Source: Candidatus Peribacteria bacterium
GTDB lineage: Bacteria; Patescibacteriota; Gracilibacteria; BD1-5; UBA6164
Direction: 5' to 3'
NCBI GenBank assembly: GCA_023898505.1
Contig: CP060226.1
Coordinates: 310,001 to 374,000 of the forward strand
DNA: 64,000 nt
Within the stretch, counting starts at the first letter, position 1. Each line of letters opens with the position of its first letter. A program made the position numbers and the translations under genes. A model generated the notes under the pieces. That model had not been told where the DNA came from. It did no database searches and saw only the letters and a program-made list of their open reading frames with translations. Of the stretch, positions 18,037 through 27,397 are shown piece after piece.

Positions 18037-19155
18037 TTATTTTTTAATCTTTTCTATTGCTTCTTTTGCACTTGGTACCATTTTTGTAAAAAAAACTTCT
18101 TCGGCACGAGAAATTACCAAATTTTTTTCTTCATCTAATTTTTCCTCTGGTAACTTTTTACAATAATCTACATATGCAAAAGTGTCGCTTATCCCTAATT
18201 CTATCATTCTTTCGTGAAACAGAGAGATTAAAAAATCTCTTCCAAATGAATATTGTTCTGCTGATGTTTCTGGTGATTCATATACAAGTAGCCATTCGAG
18301 GTTAGCAACAAAACTTGTACCAAAACGAAATCTTGAAAGCATAGAACATAATTCATTTAGCTGAAATACAGAAGCAGAATTTTCGTTAAATTCAAATGTA
18401 ATTTCTGCATCTGTAGAGTCGCCATATTCGGCTTCGAATCCTAATGCTTCCTTGAAAAATGCATGCCCCATTTCATCAGCAACTGTATTTTGCTCTTCAT
18501 GAAAAAGGATTTTAGGAGAAATGCTTGGATCTACTTTTTTCATAAAACGATTATAATCACCTCTAAATATCTGAATTCCTTTTTCATTGTGTGTTCCATG
18601 CCAAATTTGTTGCTCTGATTGGTGCATTTTGAAAGCTGTATCAGTTTCATCATGACCAAAGAAAACAATAGGAATTTGAACTGAAGGAATGTCTGGAAAA
18701 TATTTATTCCAATCGGAAAAGTACGATTTTATATCAATTCCTCTTTTTTCATCAATTTTTCTTAATGTTGGTGCAATTACTAAATTTTCTCCCACTAAAA
18801 AATCTTCATAACCAAAATAATACCCTCTCGAATTAAAATAGCTATCAATAGCCTTCTCTAAAGGATCGTTCTCAGCATCTTCCAAAGTTCGATATTCTTT
18901 AGGTTCTTCAAAATTACACCCGACTTGTTTTAACCTCTTTGCTATCTCTTTATTCCAAGAGTTAATACGAGCTAATATAGTCTCAACACTCTGTGTATCA
19001 ATAGGATCTTTTAGCTGATCTTCTAGTAAAAATTTAGATATAGAGATAAGCTCTGATATTGCTCTATTATCAACAGAACACTCAAATTGATTTTTTAAAT
19101 CTTGTAGTCTGTTTTGAGTTGAAATTTCGCCTACTTCTCTGGCTTCTGTTCCCAT
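18037..19155 (-). CDS. Hypothetical protein with degenerate zincin-like motif
   Basis: A 372-residue soluble protein of unknown family, single gene of its cassette. Residues 215-235 read FHEEQNTVADEMGHAFFKEA, which looks like a metalloprotease HExxH helix with the first His replaced by Asp (DEMGH), and with a second acidic stretch downstream. This could be an inactive zincin or coincidence. The N-terminal 90 residues are helical. No TGA among its glycines; stop TAA. Cassette ends show long complementarity (CCATTTGGGGGCTATTTTA). Confidence 0.75.
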   Translation of the reverse strand: MGTEAREVGEISTQNRLQDLKNQFECSVDNRAISELISISKFLLEDQLKDPIDTQSVETILARINSWNKEIAKRLKQVGCNFEEPKEYRTLEDAENDPLEKAIDSYFNSRGYYFGYEDFLVGENLVIAPTLRKIDEKRGIDIKSYFSDWNKYFPDIPSVQIPIVFFGHDETDTAFKMHQSEQQIWHGTHNEKGIQIFRGDYNRFMKKVDPSISPKILFHEEQNTVADEMGHAFFKEALGFEAEYGDSTDAEITFEFNENSASVFQLNELCSMLSRFRFGTSFVANLEWLLVYESPETSAEQYSFGRDFLISLFHERMIELGISDTFAYVDYCKKLPEEKLDEEKNLVISRAEEVFFTKMVPSAKEAIEKIKK

Positions 19156-19230
19156 TATTTAAAATTTAAAAAAATAAAATAGCCCCCAAATGGAATTTCT
19201 GAAAGAAATTCTAAAACTTTTCATTATTTC

Positions 19231-19343
19231 GTACAACGTTTCAGTATATCTGATGTTTGCATTTTATCCGCTTTAAAATTTAATTCAAAATGCAAATATG
19301 GGTCGAGCGAGGGCACGAGCGAGCCAGATATACTGTGTTGTCG
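19231..19343 (-). repeat. attC site of SDR cassette, copy 2
   Basis: R' GTACAAC at 19231, R'' GTTGTCG at 19337. From the C of the R' box onward it is the same as 13525-13631. Confidence 0.9.
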
Positions 19344-19419
19344 GACCCGAATGTAGCGTAGCGGAATGAGAGCGCAGCGTGGGCGAAACGAAGTGGAGCA
19401 GTTTGAGTTTGAATTTTGG

Positions 19420-20145
19420 CTAGAACGGCATAACCGTTAAATCTTGAATATCGCAATGTTTAGACTGATTACAAATTAAGCTAATAATCCTATTTATGTC
19501 TTTCACATCTAGCATTTGAGGTATTTTGCCATGCCAAACTTTTTTCCTCCTCTCAAGCTCTTCTTCATCAAAAAAATCAGTTTTAATCATTCCAGGGCAT
19601 AGTGTAGCAACTTTTATTCCAAAATCTTTAAGTTCACTTCTGATTCCTTGAGAATATCCCATGACTCCAAATTTTGTAGCACTATAAAATTCACCATTAG
19701 CAAAAGCAATTTTTCCTGAAATAGAGGCAAGGTTAATTATCAAACCTTCTTTCTGTTGCTTCATTTGCGGAACCACCAATTTAGTCAATAATGCAAGCCC
19801 CACAATATTTGTTTGCAACATCTGTTGAAATCTACTCATATCTACATCATCACAATCTGCAAAATATCCAATTCCAGCATTGTTGATGAGAATATCTACA
19901 GCACCAAACGTTTCTATAGTTTTTTTAACTGCAACAGAAAGTTCTTTTTCATTATTTACATCAGCTTGTAAAACCAAAAATTGCTTTTGCGAATATTGTT
20001 CACCTAATTCTTTTTGCAAGGAATCTATCTTATCCTTGTTTCTTGAAAAAGTTGCTACATTGAAACCATCTTCAAGTAATTGTAAAACTGCACCTTTTCC
20101 GATGCCGTTAGTTCCACCGCTGATTAAAACTGATTTTTTATCCAT
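19420..20145 (-). CDS. Short-chain dehydrogenase/reductase, copy 2
   Basis: Protein identical to the product of 13708-14433 (241 residues; TNGIGKG, NNAGIGY, YSATKFG). The whole 968-bp cassette 19237-20204 equals 13525-14492 in length, and I see no differing base. The two copies are separated by the DarTG cassette and the 372-aa-gene cassette. Exact equality out to the recombination points shows duplication by integrase-mediated insertion (or a very recent tandem event), not ordinary gene duplication. Confidence 0.93.
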   Translation of the reverse strand: MDKKSVLISGGTNGIGKGAVLQLLEDGFNVATFSRNKDKIDSLQKELGEQYSQKQFLVLQADVNNEKELSVAVKKTIETFGAVDILINNAGIGYFADCDDVDMSRFQQMLQTNIVGLALLTKLVVPQMKQQKEGLIINLASISGKIAFANGEFYSATKFGVMGYSQGIRSELKDFGIKVATLCPGMIKTDFFDEEELERRKKVWHGKIPQMLDVKDINRIISLICNQSKHCDIQDLTVMPF

Positions 20146-20198
20146 AGTTTATTAGCTTAATTTATAAAACTTATGCGAAAAATTCAAACTCAAATTTC

Positions 20199-20291
20199 CG
20201 ACAACGTTTAAGGATATGAGAAGTTGCGAGGAACGAGCAATTTGGGTGGAGAAGTCTGCAAGACTTCGTAACCTCATATCCTTTGTTATAT
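20199..20291 (-). repeat. attC site of SRPBCC cassette, copy 1
   Basis: R' CGACAAC at 20199, R'' GTTATAT at 20285. Outer stem AAGGATATGAG/CTCATATCCTT; inner stem GTTGCGAG with GAACGAGCAAT spacer. Same as 22152-22238 beyond the R' bases. Confidence 0.9.
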
Positions 20292-20403
20292 TCCCCGAAG
20301 GGCTAAAATTTAGTGCAACGTTCCGAAGGAAAATTTTAGAGTTTTGCATTTAAGCACTATTCAAATAATCGACCGAAGGGGAGTCGATTAAAAGCCAATA
20401 AAA

Positions 20404-20787
20404 TTATCCTTCCATTACTTTTTTCAAATTCCCCAAAATACTTTCCGTAAATGGTTTATTCAATTCACCGTTAGTCATCCATTCGAAATATTCCATTTCA
20501 GTTTTGTTTTCATCTAGTTTGCGATAAGTGTATTTTACAAAGTAATTCTCGTCTAAATCCGACAAAATAAATACCTCATTTTGATTGAAGTCTACAACTT
20601 TATACTCATCCCAATTGTCGCTTTCACCACGATTTCTATATCTTGTATTTATTTTTGGAGGATACTCGTCAGTAATTTCTTCTGAAATGGAAGGAATCCA
20701 TAAATGAGTATTTTGGGGATTTGTTGTAAACTCAAATACTTCATCAATCGGTTTGTTTATAACAACTGTAATTTTGTTTTCTCTCAT
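20404..20787 (-). CDS. SRPBCC (START/AHSA1-like) domain protein, copy 1
   Basis: A 127-residue protein with the SRPBCC pattern: an initial strand followed by PIDEVFEFTTNPQNTHLWIPSI, a central WDEYKVVDF and a C-terminal long helix (NKPFTESILGNLKKVMEG) that lines the hydrophobic pocket in this fold. Members bind lipids, polyketides or other hydrophobic ligands; the ligand here is unknown. Identical copy at 22351-22734. No TGA; stop TAA. Confidence 0.82.
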   Translation of the reverse strand: MRENKITVVINKPIDEVFEFTTNPQNTHLWIPSISEEITDEYPPKINTRYRNRGESDNWDEYKVVDFNQNEVFILSDLDENYFVKYTYRKLDENKTEMEYFEWMTNGELNKPFTESILGNLKKVMEG

Positions 20788-20852
20788 ATTTGAAAAAAGT
20801 AATTAAATATTTATAAATTTTATTTGCTTTCTGTTCTTAAATGCAAAATTGA

Positions 20853-20965
20853 ATATAACGTTTCAGTATATCTGATGTTTGCCAAAATTCCTTTAAAAAT
20901 CAATTAGTTTTTGGCAAATATGGGTCGAGCGAGGGCACGAGCGAGCCAGATATACTGTGTTGTGC
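20853..20965 (-). repeat. attC site of HXXEE cassette
   Basis: R' ATATAAC at 20853, R'' GTTGTGC at 20959. Outer stem CAGTATATCTG/CAGATATACTG; inner stem TTTGCCAAAA/TTTTGGCAAA; differs from the site at 6471 by a few bases. Confidence 0.9.
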
Positions 20966-21041
20966 GACCCGAGCGGAGCTTTGCGGAGCGAGAGTGCAAC
21001 GTGGCTTTAGCGTATTGCTCAATAAAAATTTTCCGACCACT

Positions 21042-21386
21042 TTAGAATATTTTTTGGAAGTAGAAGATTGTAAAAGCAATAACGAATAGAGGAGCGGTCA
21101 CAATTCCCGGCACATATTTTTTTTCGATTCCATACCAAGTGATGTGCCAGATTCCATTTCCGAACATAAGGAGAACGAAAAATGCCATCAAATATTCCCT
21201 TAAAGGAATCTCCACAAAATATATTAGAGTCCAAAAACTGAAAAATATAATTTCAAATGACAAAAAGAACTTAAATGTCATAGGAAATAGTGGAAATTTT
21301 TCGTGAAACTTATTCGATAGCTCCTCTATGGAATGAATCAGTTGTATTCCGAGCATTATCAGAAAAAAATATTCTAAAGTGGTCAT
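21042..21386 (-). CDS. HXXEE-domain membrane protein
   Basis: A 114-residue protein with four hydrophobic helices. The motif IHSIEELSNKFHEKFP near the N-terminus (H-x-x-E-E) and GNGIWHITW in the third helix define the HXXEE family, whose function is unknown but whose His/Glu pattern suggests metal binding in the membrane. Single gene of a 579-bp cassette whose ends complement each other over ATTGCTCAATAAAAATTTT. Stop TAA; no TGA. Confidence 0.82.
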   Translation of the reverse strand: MTTLEYFFLIMLGIQLIHSIEELSNKFHEKFPLFPMTFKFFLSFEIIFFSFWTLIYFVEIPLREYLMAFFVLLMFGNGIWHITWYGIEKKYVPGIVTAPLFVIAFTIFYFQKIF

Positions 21387-21431
21387 ATCAAAATGGTTAA
21401 TTCCTTAAAAATTTTTATTGAGCAATATGTC

Positions 21432-21574
21432 GCACAACGTTTAAGGATATGAGAAGTTTTGGAAAATCCTTTGAAATTATAATTATTTTTCCAAAATTTG
21501 GGAGAAAGAAATTTGGCTTCCTTTAAAAAATATTTTTGTGCCAAATTTCTTGAACCTCATATCCTTTGTTATGT
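21432..21574 (-). repeat. attC site of kinase cassette, copy 1
   Basis: R' GCACAAC at 21432, R'' GTTATGT at 21568. Outer stem AAGGATATGAG/CTCATATCCTT, inner stem TTTTGGAAAA/TTTTCCAAAA, plus a CAAATTTCTT/AAGAAATTTG stem. Same as 30480-30616. Confidence 0.9.
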
Positions 21575-21585
21575 GATGTGCCTGT

Positions 21586-22125
21586 TTACGGTCGTTGTAG
21601 GAATAGCTTTGCTGTTATAATTTTTACGACATTTTCTACTGATTGATTAGTTGCATCAATTCTAATTTCGTTTGGAAGTAATTCACGACTATTTATTTCA
21701 TTGCTAATTTTTATTGCTGATTCAAAATCTCTATATCCACTTGAACGTGTTTCATCTAATACTCTGGATTTCAGAATTTCGTCATCACTGACTGTTAGAG
21801 TAAAAAGGATATAGTTTTCTTGCTGAAAAACAGTATGAAGTTCTTTTATACGTTTATCTTCTAAGTCAGTGATAATAATATTTTTGAAACCATGTTTGAT
21901 ATAATTCTTTGCAACCAAAGAAAGATTTTCAAAAGCAATAGTCTCGTCTTCTTCGTAAGATATGGTTTCAATTCCTTTATTACGAAATTCTGGAATCCAT
22001 CCAAACTCAAAACACGGGCAATTCAATTTTTCTTGAAGAGATTTTGCTACCGATGATTTTCCAGTTCCAGGAGCACCAGCAATAAAAATTATGTCGTAAA
22101 AATTATTTGTCATATTTTGTCTCAA
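21586..22125 (-). CDS. P-loop nucleotide kinase-like protein, copy 1
   Basis: A 179-residue P-loop NTPase with Walker A GAPGTGKSSVAKSLQ near the N-terminus, a DxD-type segment (IIITDLEDKRIKEL) and the family pattern of shikimate/adenylate-type small kinases, including a lid-like Arg-rich region (LKSRVLDETRSSGYRDFE). The substrate is unknown. Identical copy at 30628-31167. The first in-frame ATG (22125) follows 5 codons before a second ATG (MTNNFY), which may be the real start. No TGA; stop TAA. Confidence 0.82.
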   Translation of the reverse strand: MRQNMTNNFYDIIFIAGAPGTGKSSVAKSLQEKLNCPCFEFGWIPEFRNKGIETISYEEDETIAFENLSLVAKNYIKHGFKNIIITDLEDKRIKELHTVFQQENYILFTLTVSDDEILKSRVLDETRSSGYRDFESAIKISNEINSRELLPNEIRIDATNQSVENVVKIITAKLFLQRP

Positions 22126-22145
22126 AGGTAGTAAACAGGCATTTC

Positions 22146-22238
22146 ACATAACGTTTAAGGATATGAGAAGTTGCGAGGAACGAGCAATTTGGGTGGAGAA
22201 GTCTGCAAGACTTCGTAACCTCATATCCTTTGTTATAT
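22146..22238 (-). repeat. attC site of SRPBCC cassette, copy 2
   Basis: R' ACATAAC at 22146, R'' GTTATAT at 22232; otherwise the same as 20199-20291. Confidence 0.9.
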
Positions 22239-22350
22239 TCCCCGAAGGGCTAAAATTTAGTGCAACGTTCCGAAGGAAAATTTTAGAGTTTTGCATTTAA
22301 GCACTATTCAAATAATCGACCGAAGGGGAGTCGATTAAAAGCCAATAAAA

Positions 22351-22734
22351 TTATCCTTCCATTACTTTTTTCAAATTCCCCAAAATACTTTCCGTAAATG
22401 GTTTATTCAATTCACCGTTAGTCATCCATTCGAAATATTCCATTTCAGTTTTGTTTTCATCTAGTTTGCGATAAGTGTATTTTACAAAGTAATTCTCGTC
22501 TAAATCCGACAAAATAAATACCTCATTTTGATTGAAGTCTACAACTTTATACTCATCCCAATTGTCGCTTTCACCACGATTTCTATATCTTGTATTTATT
22601 TTTGGAGGATACTCGTCAGTAATTTCTTCTGAAATGGAAGGAATCCATAAATGAGTATTTTGGGGATTTGTTGTAAACTCAAATACTTCATCAATCGGTT
22701 TGTTTATAACAACTGTAATTTTGTTTTCTCTCAT
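22351..22734 (-). CDS. SRPBCC domain protein, copy 2
   Basis: Protein identical to the product of 20404-20787. The 654-bp cassettes 20205-20858 and 22152-22805 have equal length and show no visible difference. They are separated by the HXXEE and kinase cassettes. See copy 1 for domain evidence. Confidence 0.82.
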   Translation of the reverse strand: MRENKITVVINKPIDEVFEFTTNPQNTHLWIPSISEEITDEYPPKINTRYRNRGESDNWDEYKVVDFNQNEVFILSDLDENYFVKYTYRKLDENKTEMEYFEWMTNGELNKPFTESILGNLKKVMEG

Positions 22735-22799
22735 ATTTGAAAAAAGTAATTAAATATTTATAAATTTTATTTGCTTTCTGTTCTTAAATGCAAAATTGA

Positions 22800-22898
22800 A
22801 TATAACGTTTGCTTCTATGAGATGTTCTTCGTAGCTTTAGCGAAGAAGAATATGGGAGAGCGAAGTGCAACGAGCGAACCTCATAGAAGCTGTTATGT
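22800..22898 (-). repeat. attC site of the type I/IIG-like RM cassette
   Basis: R' ATATAAC at 22800, R'' GTTATGT at 22892. Outer stem GCTTCTATGAG/CTCATAGAAGC; inner stem GTTCTTCG/CGAAGAAGAA. Confidence 0.9.
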
Positions 22899-23079
22899 GT
22901 CCCGAGCGAGGAACGAAGCGAGAGTGCAACGGGGTCGTAGCGAAGCGAAGAAGTTCAAAGAATATTTTTATTAAACTTTCTTTGATAAGCTTTTTTCTAT
23001 TACTTTATAATAAATTTGATTTTTCATCTTTTAAAATGGAAGAGGGGTAGGGGTGAATTCCATTTTTAAAGATACCTTA
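22899..23079 (-). repeat. 3' end arm with conserved-loop hairpin
   Basis: No ORF. Inverted partner of 26880-27011 (AAGCTTTTTT, AATAAATTTGATTTT). At 23022-23072 the stem ATCTTTTAAAATGGAA/TTCCATTTTTAAAGAT encloses the loop GAGGGGTAGGGGTGAA, a third stem sequence around the same loop motif. Confidence 0.7.
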
Positions 23080-24600
23080 TTAAAAACTAAACGATATTTC
23101 TACAACTTCATCGTTTATAATTTTATCTAAGACACTATTTAAATGATTTTTCATAATTTTTATTGATTTATCAAGTTCTACAATTCAAACTTTTTGATTC
23201 CATTTTTTATCTTCTTCAAGAAAATTATTTAAAGTCAGATTTTTAGTATATTCAGTTGGATTATAATAAATTTTTGCAATTTCTTTTTGTTTAGGCTCAG
23301 AAAAGTTTGGAAATTTTAATAAGTCAAAATGATATTTTGTAAAACTATCAGCTCAAGATCAAGTAATTGAAACTAAAGTTAAAAATCAAATATTTCTTAA
23401 ATAATTCAAAAAACATCAAATAAATATTTTATTTTCAATACTTGTTTTTTTATTCTCAATATGAACATTATCAATATTTGTAATAAGATTTTCTATATCT
23501 TCACAAAATACAATAGTTCTTCATAAATCTCATCTACAAGAGAATATAATATCTCACTTTTTTATGGTTTTTAATTTTTTATGATTTCATAAATAATCGC
23601 ATTTATTATATGTCATAAATTCAGTAAAATACTTTGAAAGTATCAGTTTATAAAATCATTCCTTTTTATCTTCGCTATAAATACTTTTTCAAATATTACT
23701 AACTTGTAAATTTTGTCATCTAGTTATTTTATATCATAAGTCTTCTAATGTTGAATTTCAATTTTCGTAGTTTTTAATTAAAGAAAAAACTTTTTTATAA
23801 TTTTCATTATACATTCAAGTGTCTAATCTTCATATCTTTTTTAATTCTTCAAAAGTAATTGAATTTAATTTTATTGAAGCAATATCTTGATTTTTAGATA
23901 ATTCATTTTCAATTAAAGTTGAAATTTCATTATTTTTACTTCTAATTTCTTTTTCTTTATCTATAATTGCTTGAGTTAATAGTTCTACATATTTGATAAC
24001 ATCATTTTTATTTTCTTGTTTTGGAAAAGGAATTTGTATATTTAATAAAGTATCAATACTAAAACTATCTAATCAAGCTATAGATCATAAAGGTCATAAA
24101 TTTGCTTGTTCTTTACAAAAGTTATTTTTTAAAAAAGAAAAAACATAATATTTATTTTCTTTTATAGGTAATTTTAGTATATGAGAACTAAGTATAGAAT
24201 TTTTGATTTCTTGAGAAATAACAACTTCTCAAACATTTCATCAAGTAACAAAAAGTAAATCTTCATTATTTACAGTATTTTTATTATTAAGTCATTTATT
24301 TTTCTCAAAATCCTTTGGTTTTATATATTCAAAACTTCCTTCAATATTTAGATCTAATTGAAAATTATTATTTTGAATAGCCTTTGTTCTTATAAATCTA
24401 TAATTTGTATTTAATTTCGTGTAAGAGTCTGATCACACTTCTTTTCAACTACTAATTTTTCATACAATTAAATCTTTAATTAGTTTTACATTATTATTTT
24501 CACAAAAGATTTTTTTATACTGTAAAGCAGATAAAGAACTTTTCTTTATCATATCTTTAAAAGAAATTTTATTCGGGACTTTTAAATAAGTTGTATTCAT
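23080..24600 (-). CDS. Type I restriction specificity (HsdS-like) subunit
   Basis: A 506-residue protein under code 25; the standard code gives only fragments. It has two target-recognition-like halves, each followed by a helical spacer (IIDKEKEIRSKNNEISTLIEN in the middle), and typical segments such as KISSGKEVGSD, DLLFVTGGNVGEVVI, ITRGQNLQ and KKGDIIFSCRGDLGRTIVF. HsdS subunits choose the DNA sequence methylated by the partner methylase. The start ATG is 2 bp after the methylase stop. TGA-coded glycines are abundant, so this cassette comes from a code-25 genome. Confidence 0.83.
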
Positions 24601-24602
24601 AT

Positions 24603-26783
24603 TTATTTACTTTTAATAAATAAATCTTGTAGTGTTTTTTCTTGTCATAAACACCATTCTTTAAATTCTTTAGCTATATCTGTAAAATCTTCATCTAATA
24701 AAGGATTTCATTCTTCATCTTGTTCTATTTCAAAAGTTTTATCATTGATTTTATAAAGTTTATTGAAAAATTTTACTCTTTTCTCTGTCTTAACTTCGTA
24801 TCAAACTTTTTTAATATCTTTTACAAAAATATCATAATCAGTTTCTTGTAATTTTAATAATTCTTTTTCATTTGGTTTATATGCAATTATCATTGTAGTA
24901 TTTACTCAAGTATCAGCAAAAACATTCGCTGGTAAATCAAATAATGCTACTATTCTCATTTTAGACATTAGCCATTCTCTTGCCTTACTCCATCTATCAA
25001 TTGAAGCAATAGAATTTGAAACTATTATTCCAAGTCTTCAATTTTCTTTTAATATACGATAAGCATTTTCAAGAAAAAGAACTCATAAATCAATAGAATT
25101 TCAATTTCTTGCAACATTCCATAATTCATACATTTCAGCAATTTCTTTTTCTGTTTGAGTTTTTGGCTCAAATCTCCTATCATCTCAAAATGGAGGATTT
25201 GTTAAAACTACATCAAATTTTTTTAATTTAGTTCAATCTTTCCAATTGTCCCAATCTCAATTTTTATGTAAATTTGGTTTTAATTCTACCAAATCATTTT
25301 TTATATTAGTTCAATCACCAAATTTCCATGTTATGGATCATTTATCAGGCTTATATTTCAAAATTGAATTTCAATCTCAATTTAAAAGCATGTTTAATTG
25401 GGCTAACATTATCATTTGCTCATCATTATCAACTCAATATATATTATTATCGTCTAATTTACTTTTTGAATTTACATAAGAAACTGATAAAAAATCAGCT
25501 ATTCAAACTGTTGGGTCAATTATTCTTTCGGTGCTTCTAGGATTTACTATTTGAACTAAAAAGTCTATAAGAGGAATAGGAGTAACAAATTGTCATTTAT
25601 CAGCTTTTGAAAATTCATTTGCAAATTTATAAAATACTATTTGATAAAGATCTGTTTTATGAGATTTAACAAAACTGTAATCTTGTAATTGTTCTACTAC
25701 TTCACTAATAACTTGAATATGAGATTGATCCTCCCAAGTTATAGTTGCTGTATCTACTCTTTTTAAAATATAATGATATTCTTCAGAAGCTTCATTATAT
25801 AACTGTCTTAATCTGTTTACAAAAGTTTGTACATCATCATCTCAAAGATCAATATTTCATCTTTCTTGTTTTGTAATATAAAAAAGAAGATTTAATTTTT
25901 CTGTTTCAATATCACTTTTATAAAAATCAAGGTTTCTTGTAGGTTTTTGACTTCTTTTTTCATCAAAAATCTTTAAAGCTAAAATTTGTATTAAAATCTC
26001 ATATCATCTTTGATTTTTCATTCAAACTTTATCCATTACTTTCAAAATATATGAAATTCAATCTGTTAATTGTTTACTATAAACTCAAGTAACAATTTCA
26101 AGATCATCTATCGTCCTTTTTGATCTATCAATAGTTATTTTTGTTATTTGTTTTTCTAATTGTTCAAAAGAAGGAATTTTATAATAAGCATCTGTCAAAT
26201 GTAGAGATAAATCTTTAGTTGAGCTTTTTTCTCATTTTAAATTAAATCATTCATCAAGTCTTAAAAATAAATCATTCTTTTTTTGAAATAAATATAATCT
26301 TTCGGTATCATATAAAACTCACAAACAAAAATTGTTTTCTGATTCTTTCATTGCAGGTTTTAACTGTTGATTATAAACAGTTTCAGTATCTTTTGAGTTT
26401 TCTTTTTTAAATTCAATTACAGCAATTAAATGTTTTCTTAACCAGTCTAAAGATTCTTGGTCTTTTTTCGTGTAAAAACTTTTATAATAATCAAACCATT
26501 TTACATCATCAAAAATAGCTCAATCAAATTTTATAGGAGCTGAATTTTTATTTCATTTTGGAAAATATACCTCACATCAAATATAATCTTTTTGATATAA
26601 TCAAGAATTTATTAAAGAATAAAAGAACTGCCATTTATAATATTCTTCATTTGTTTCATTATTCTTTCATTTAATCTTATAAGAATTTCAAATAGTTAAA
26701 TTTACAGGAATATTTGCAATAAATTCTTGTTTAGAAGAATATAAATCGTCAAATTCTTGTTTAGCTTGTAGAAAAGTTTTCAT
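24603..26783 (-). CDS. N6-adenine methylase with N-terminal nuclease-like domain (type I/IIG RM)
   Basis: A 726-residue protein. Residues about 60-200 look like a type I HsdR_N or PD-(D/E)xK domain: KFDGAIFDD then LIAVIEFKKENS. The second half is an HsdM-type methylase: FANEFSKADKGQFVTPIPLIDFL, IIDPTVGIADFL (motif I with TGA glycine), VVLTNPPFGDDRRFE (motif IV), then LFDLPANVFADTGVNTTMI. Having nuclease-like and methylase domains in one chain with a separate HsdS suggests a type IIG or I-like single-enzyme system. No separate HsdR translocase is in the cassette. About 30 TGA glycines. Confidence 0.83.
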
Positions 26784-27011
26784 AAGAATCTTAATAAAAA
26801 ATAAAATTTAATTATTGTGAATATAATTATTTTATAAAAAATAGCAAATAAAAATCGCTTGACTTTTCTGCTACTATTTTAATTGATTTCATTTTTGCGA
26901 GGAACGAAGCAAAAATACCTTATAAACCCCTCATAAAAATAAAAATCAAATTTATTTTCCTTTTTAAAAAAGCTTATCAAAACACCTTATTTAAAATATT
27001 TTTTGAATTAC
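26784..27011 (-). repeat. 5' region and end arm of the type I/IIG-like RM cassette
   Basis: No ORF. Includes CCCCTCATAAAAATAAAAAT and AAAAAAGCTTATCAAA, the inverted partner of 22899-23079. The promoter for the methylase gene should lie near 26800-26880 (AT-rich, no clear match). Confidence 0.65.
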
Positions 27012-27109
27012 ACATAACGTTTCAGTATATCTGATGTTTGCCGTAGCGATAGCGGAGGCAAATATGGGTCGAGCGAGGGCACGAGCGAGCCAGATATACT
27101 GTGTTATAT
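27012..27109 (-). repeat. attC site of the two-component cassette
   Basis: R' ACATAAC at 27012, R'' GTTATAT at 27103. Outer stem CAGTATATCTG/CAGATATACTG; inner stem TTTGCC/GGCAAA closed by a short CGTAGCGATAGCGGA loop. Confidence 0.9.
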
Positions 27110-27397
27110 GACCCGAGAAAATATTTTTTTATCCTTTGAAAAATCAATATTCAAAAAAATATTTGTGAGAGTGCAACGGGGCAAGGAGCGGAGAGAAACG
27201 GAGCGACGAAGCGTACATTTTTTCCTTATTATTCTTTTTCAATCTGCTTTTTCATCAGATGTATAGAAAACAAGATTTTTCGTTTCAAAAATTCCAAGAG
27301 GGGTTAGGGGTGAATTGGAATTTTTGAAACACCTTATTTGTACCACAAAAGAGGCAAGTTTTCACTCGCCTCTTTTTTTATAGAAAATCACAAGAAA
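27110..27397 (-). repeat. 3' end arm with conserved-loop hairpin, plus terminator-like stem
   Basis: No ORF. Nearly the same as 6640-6805 of another cassette. The stem GTTTCAAAAATTCC encloses AAGAGGGGTTAGGGGTGAAT at about 27282-27330. Next to the stop codon, AAAGAGGCGAG/CTCGCCTCTTT (about 27349-27376) forms a rho-independent terminator with T-run on the mRNA sense. Confidence 0.7.
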
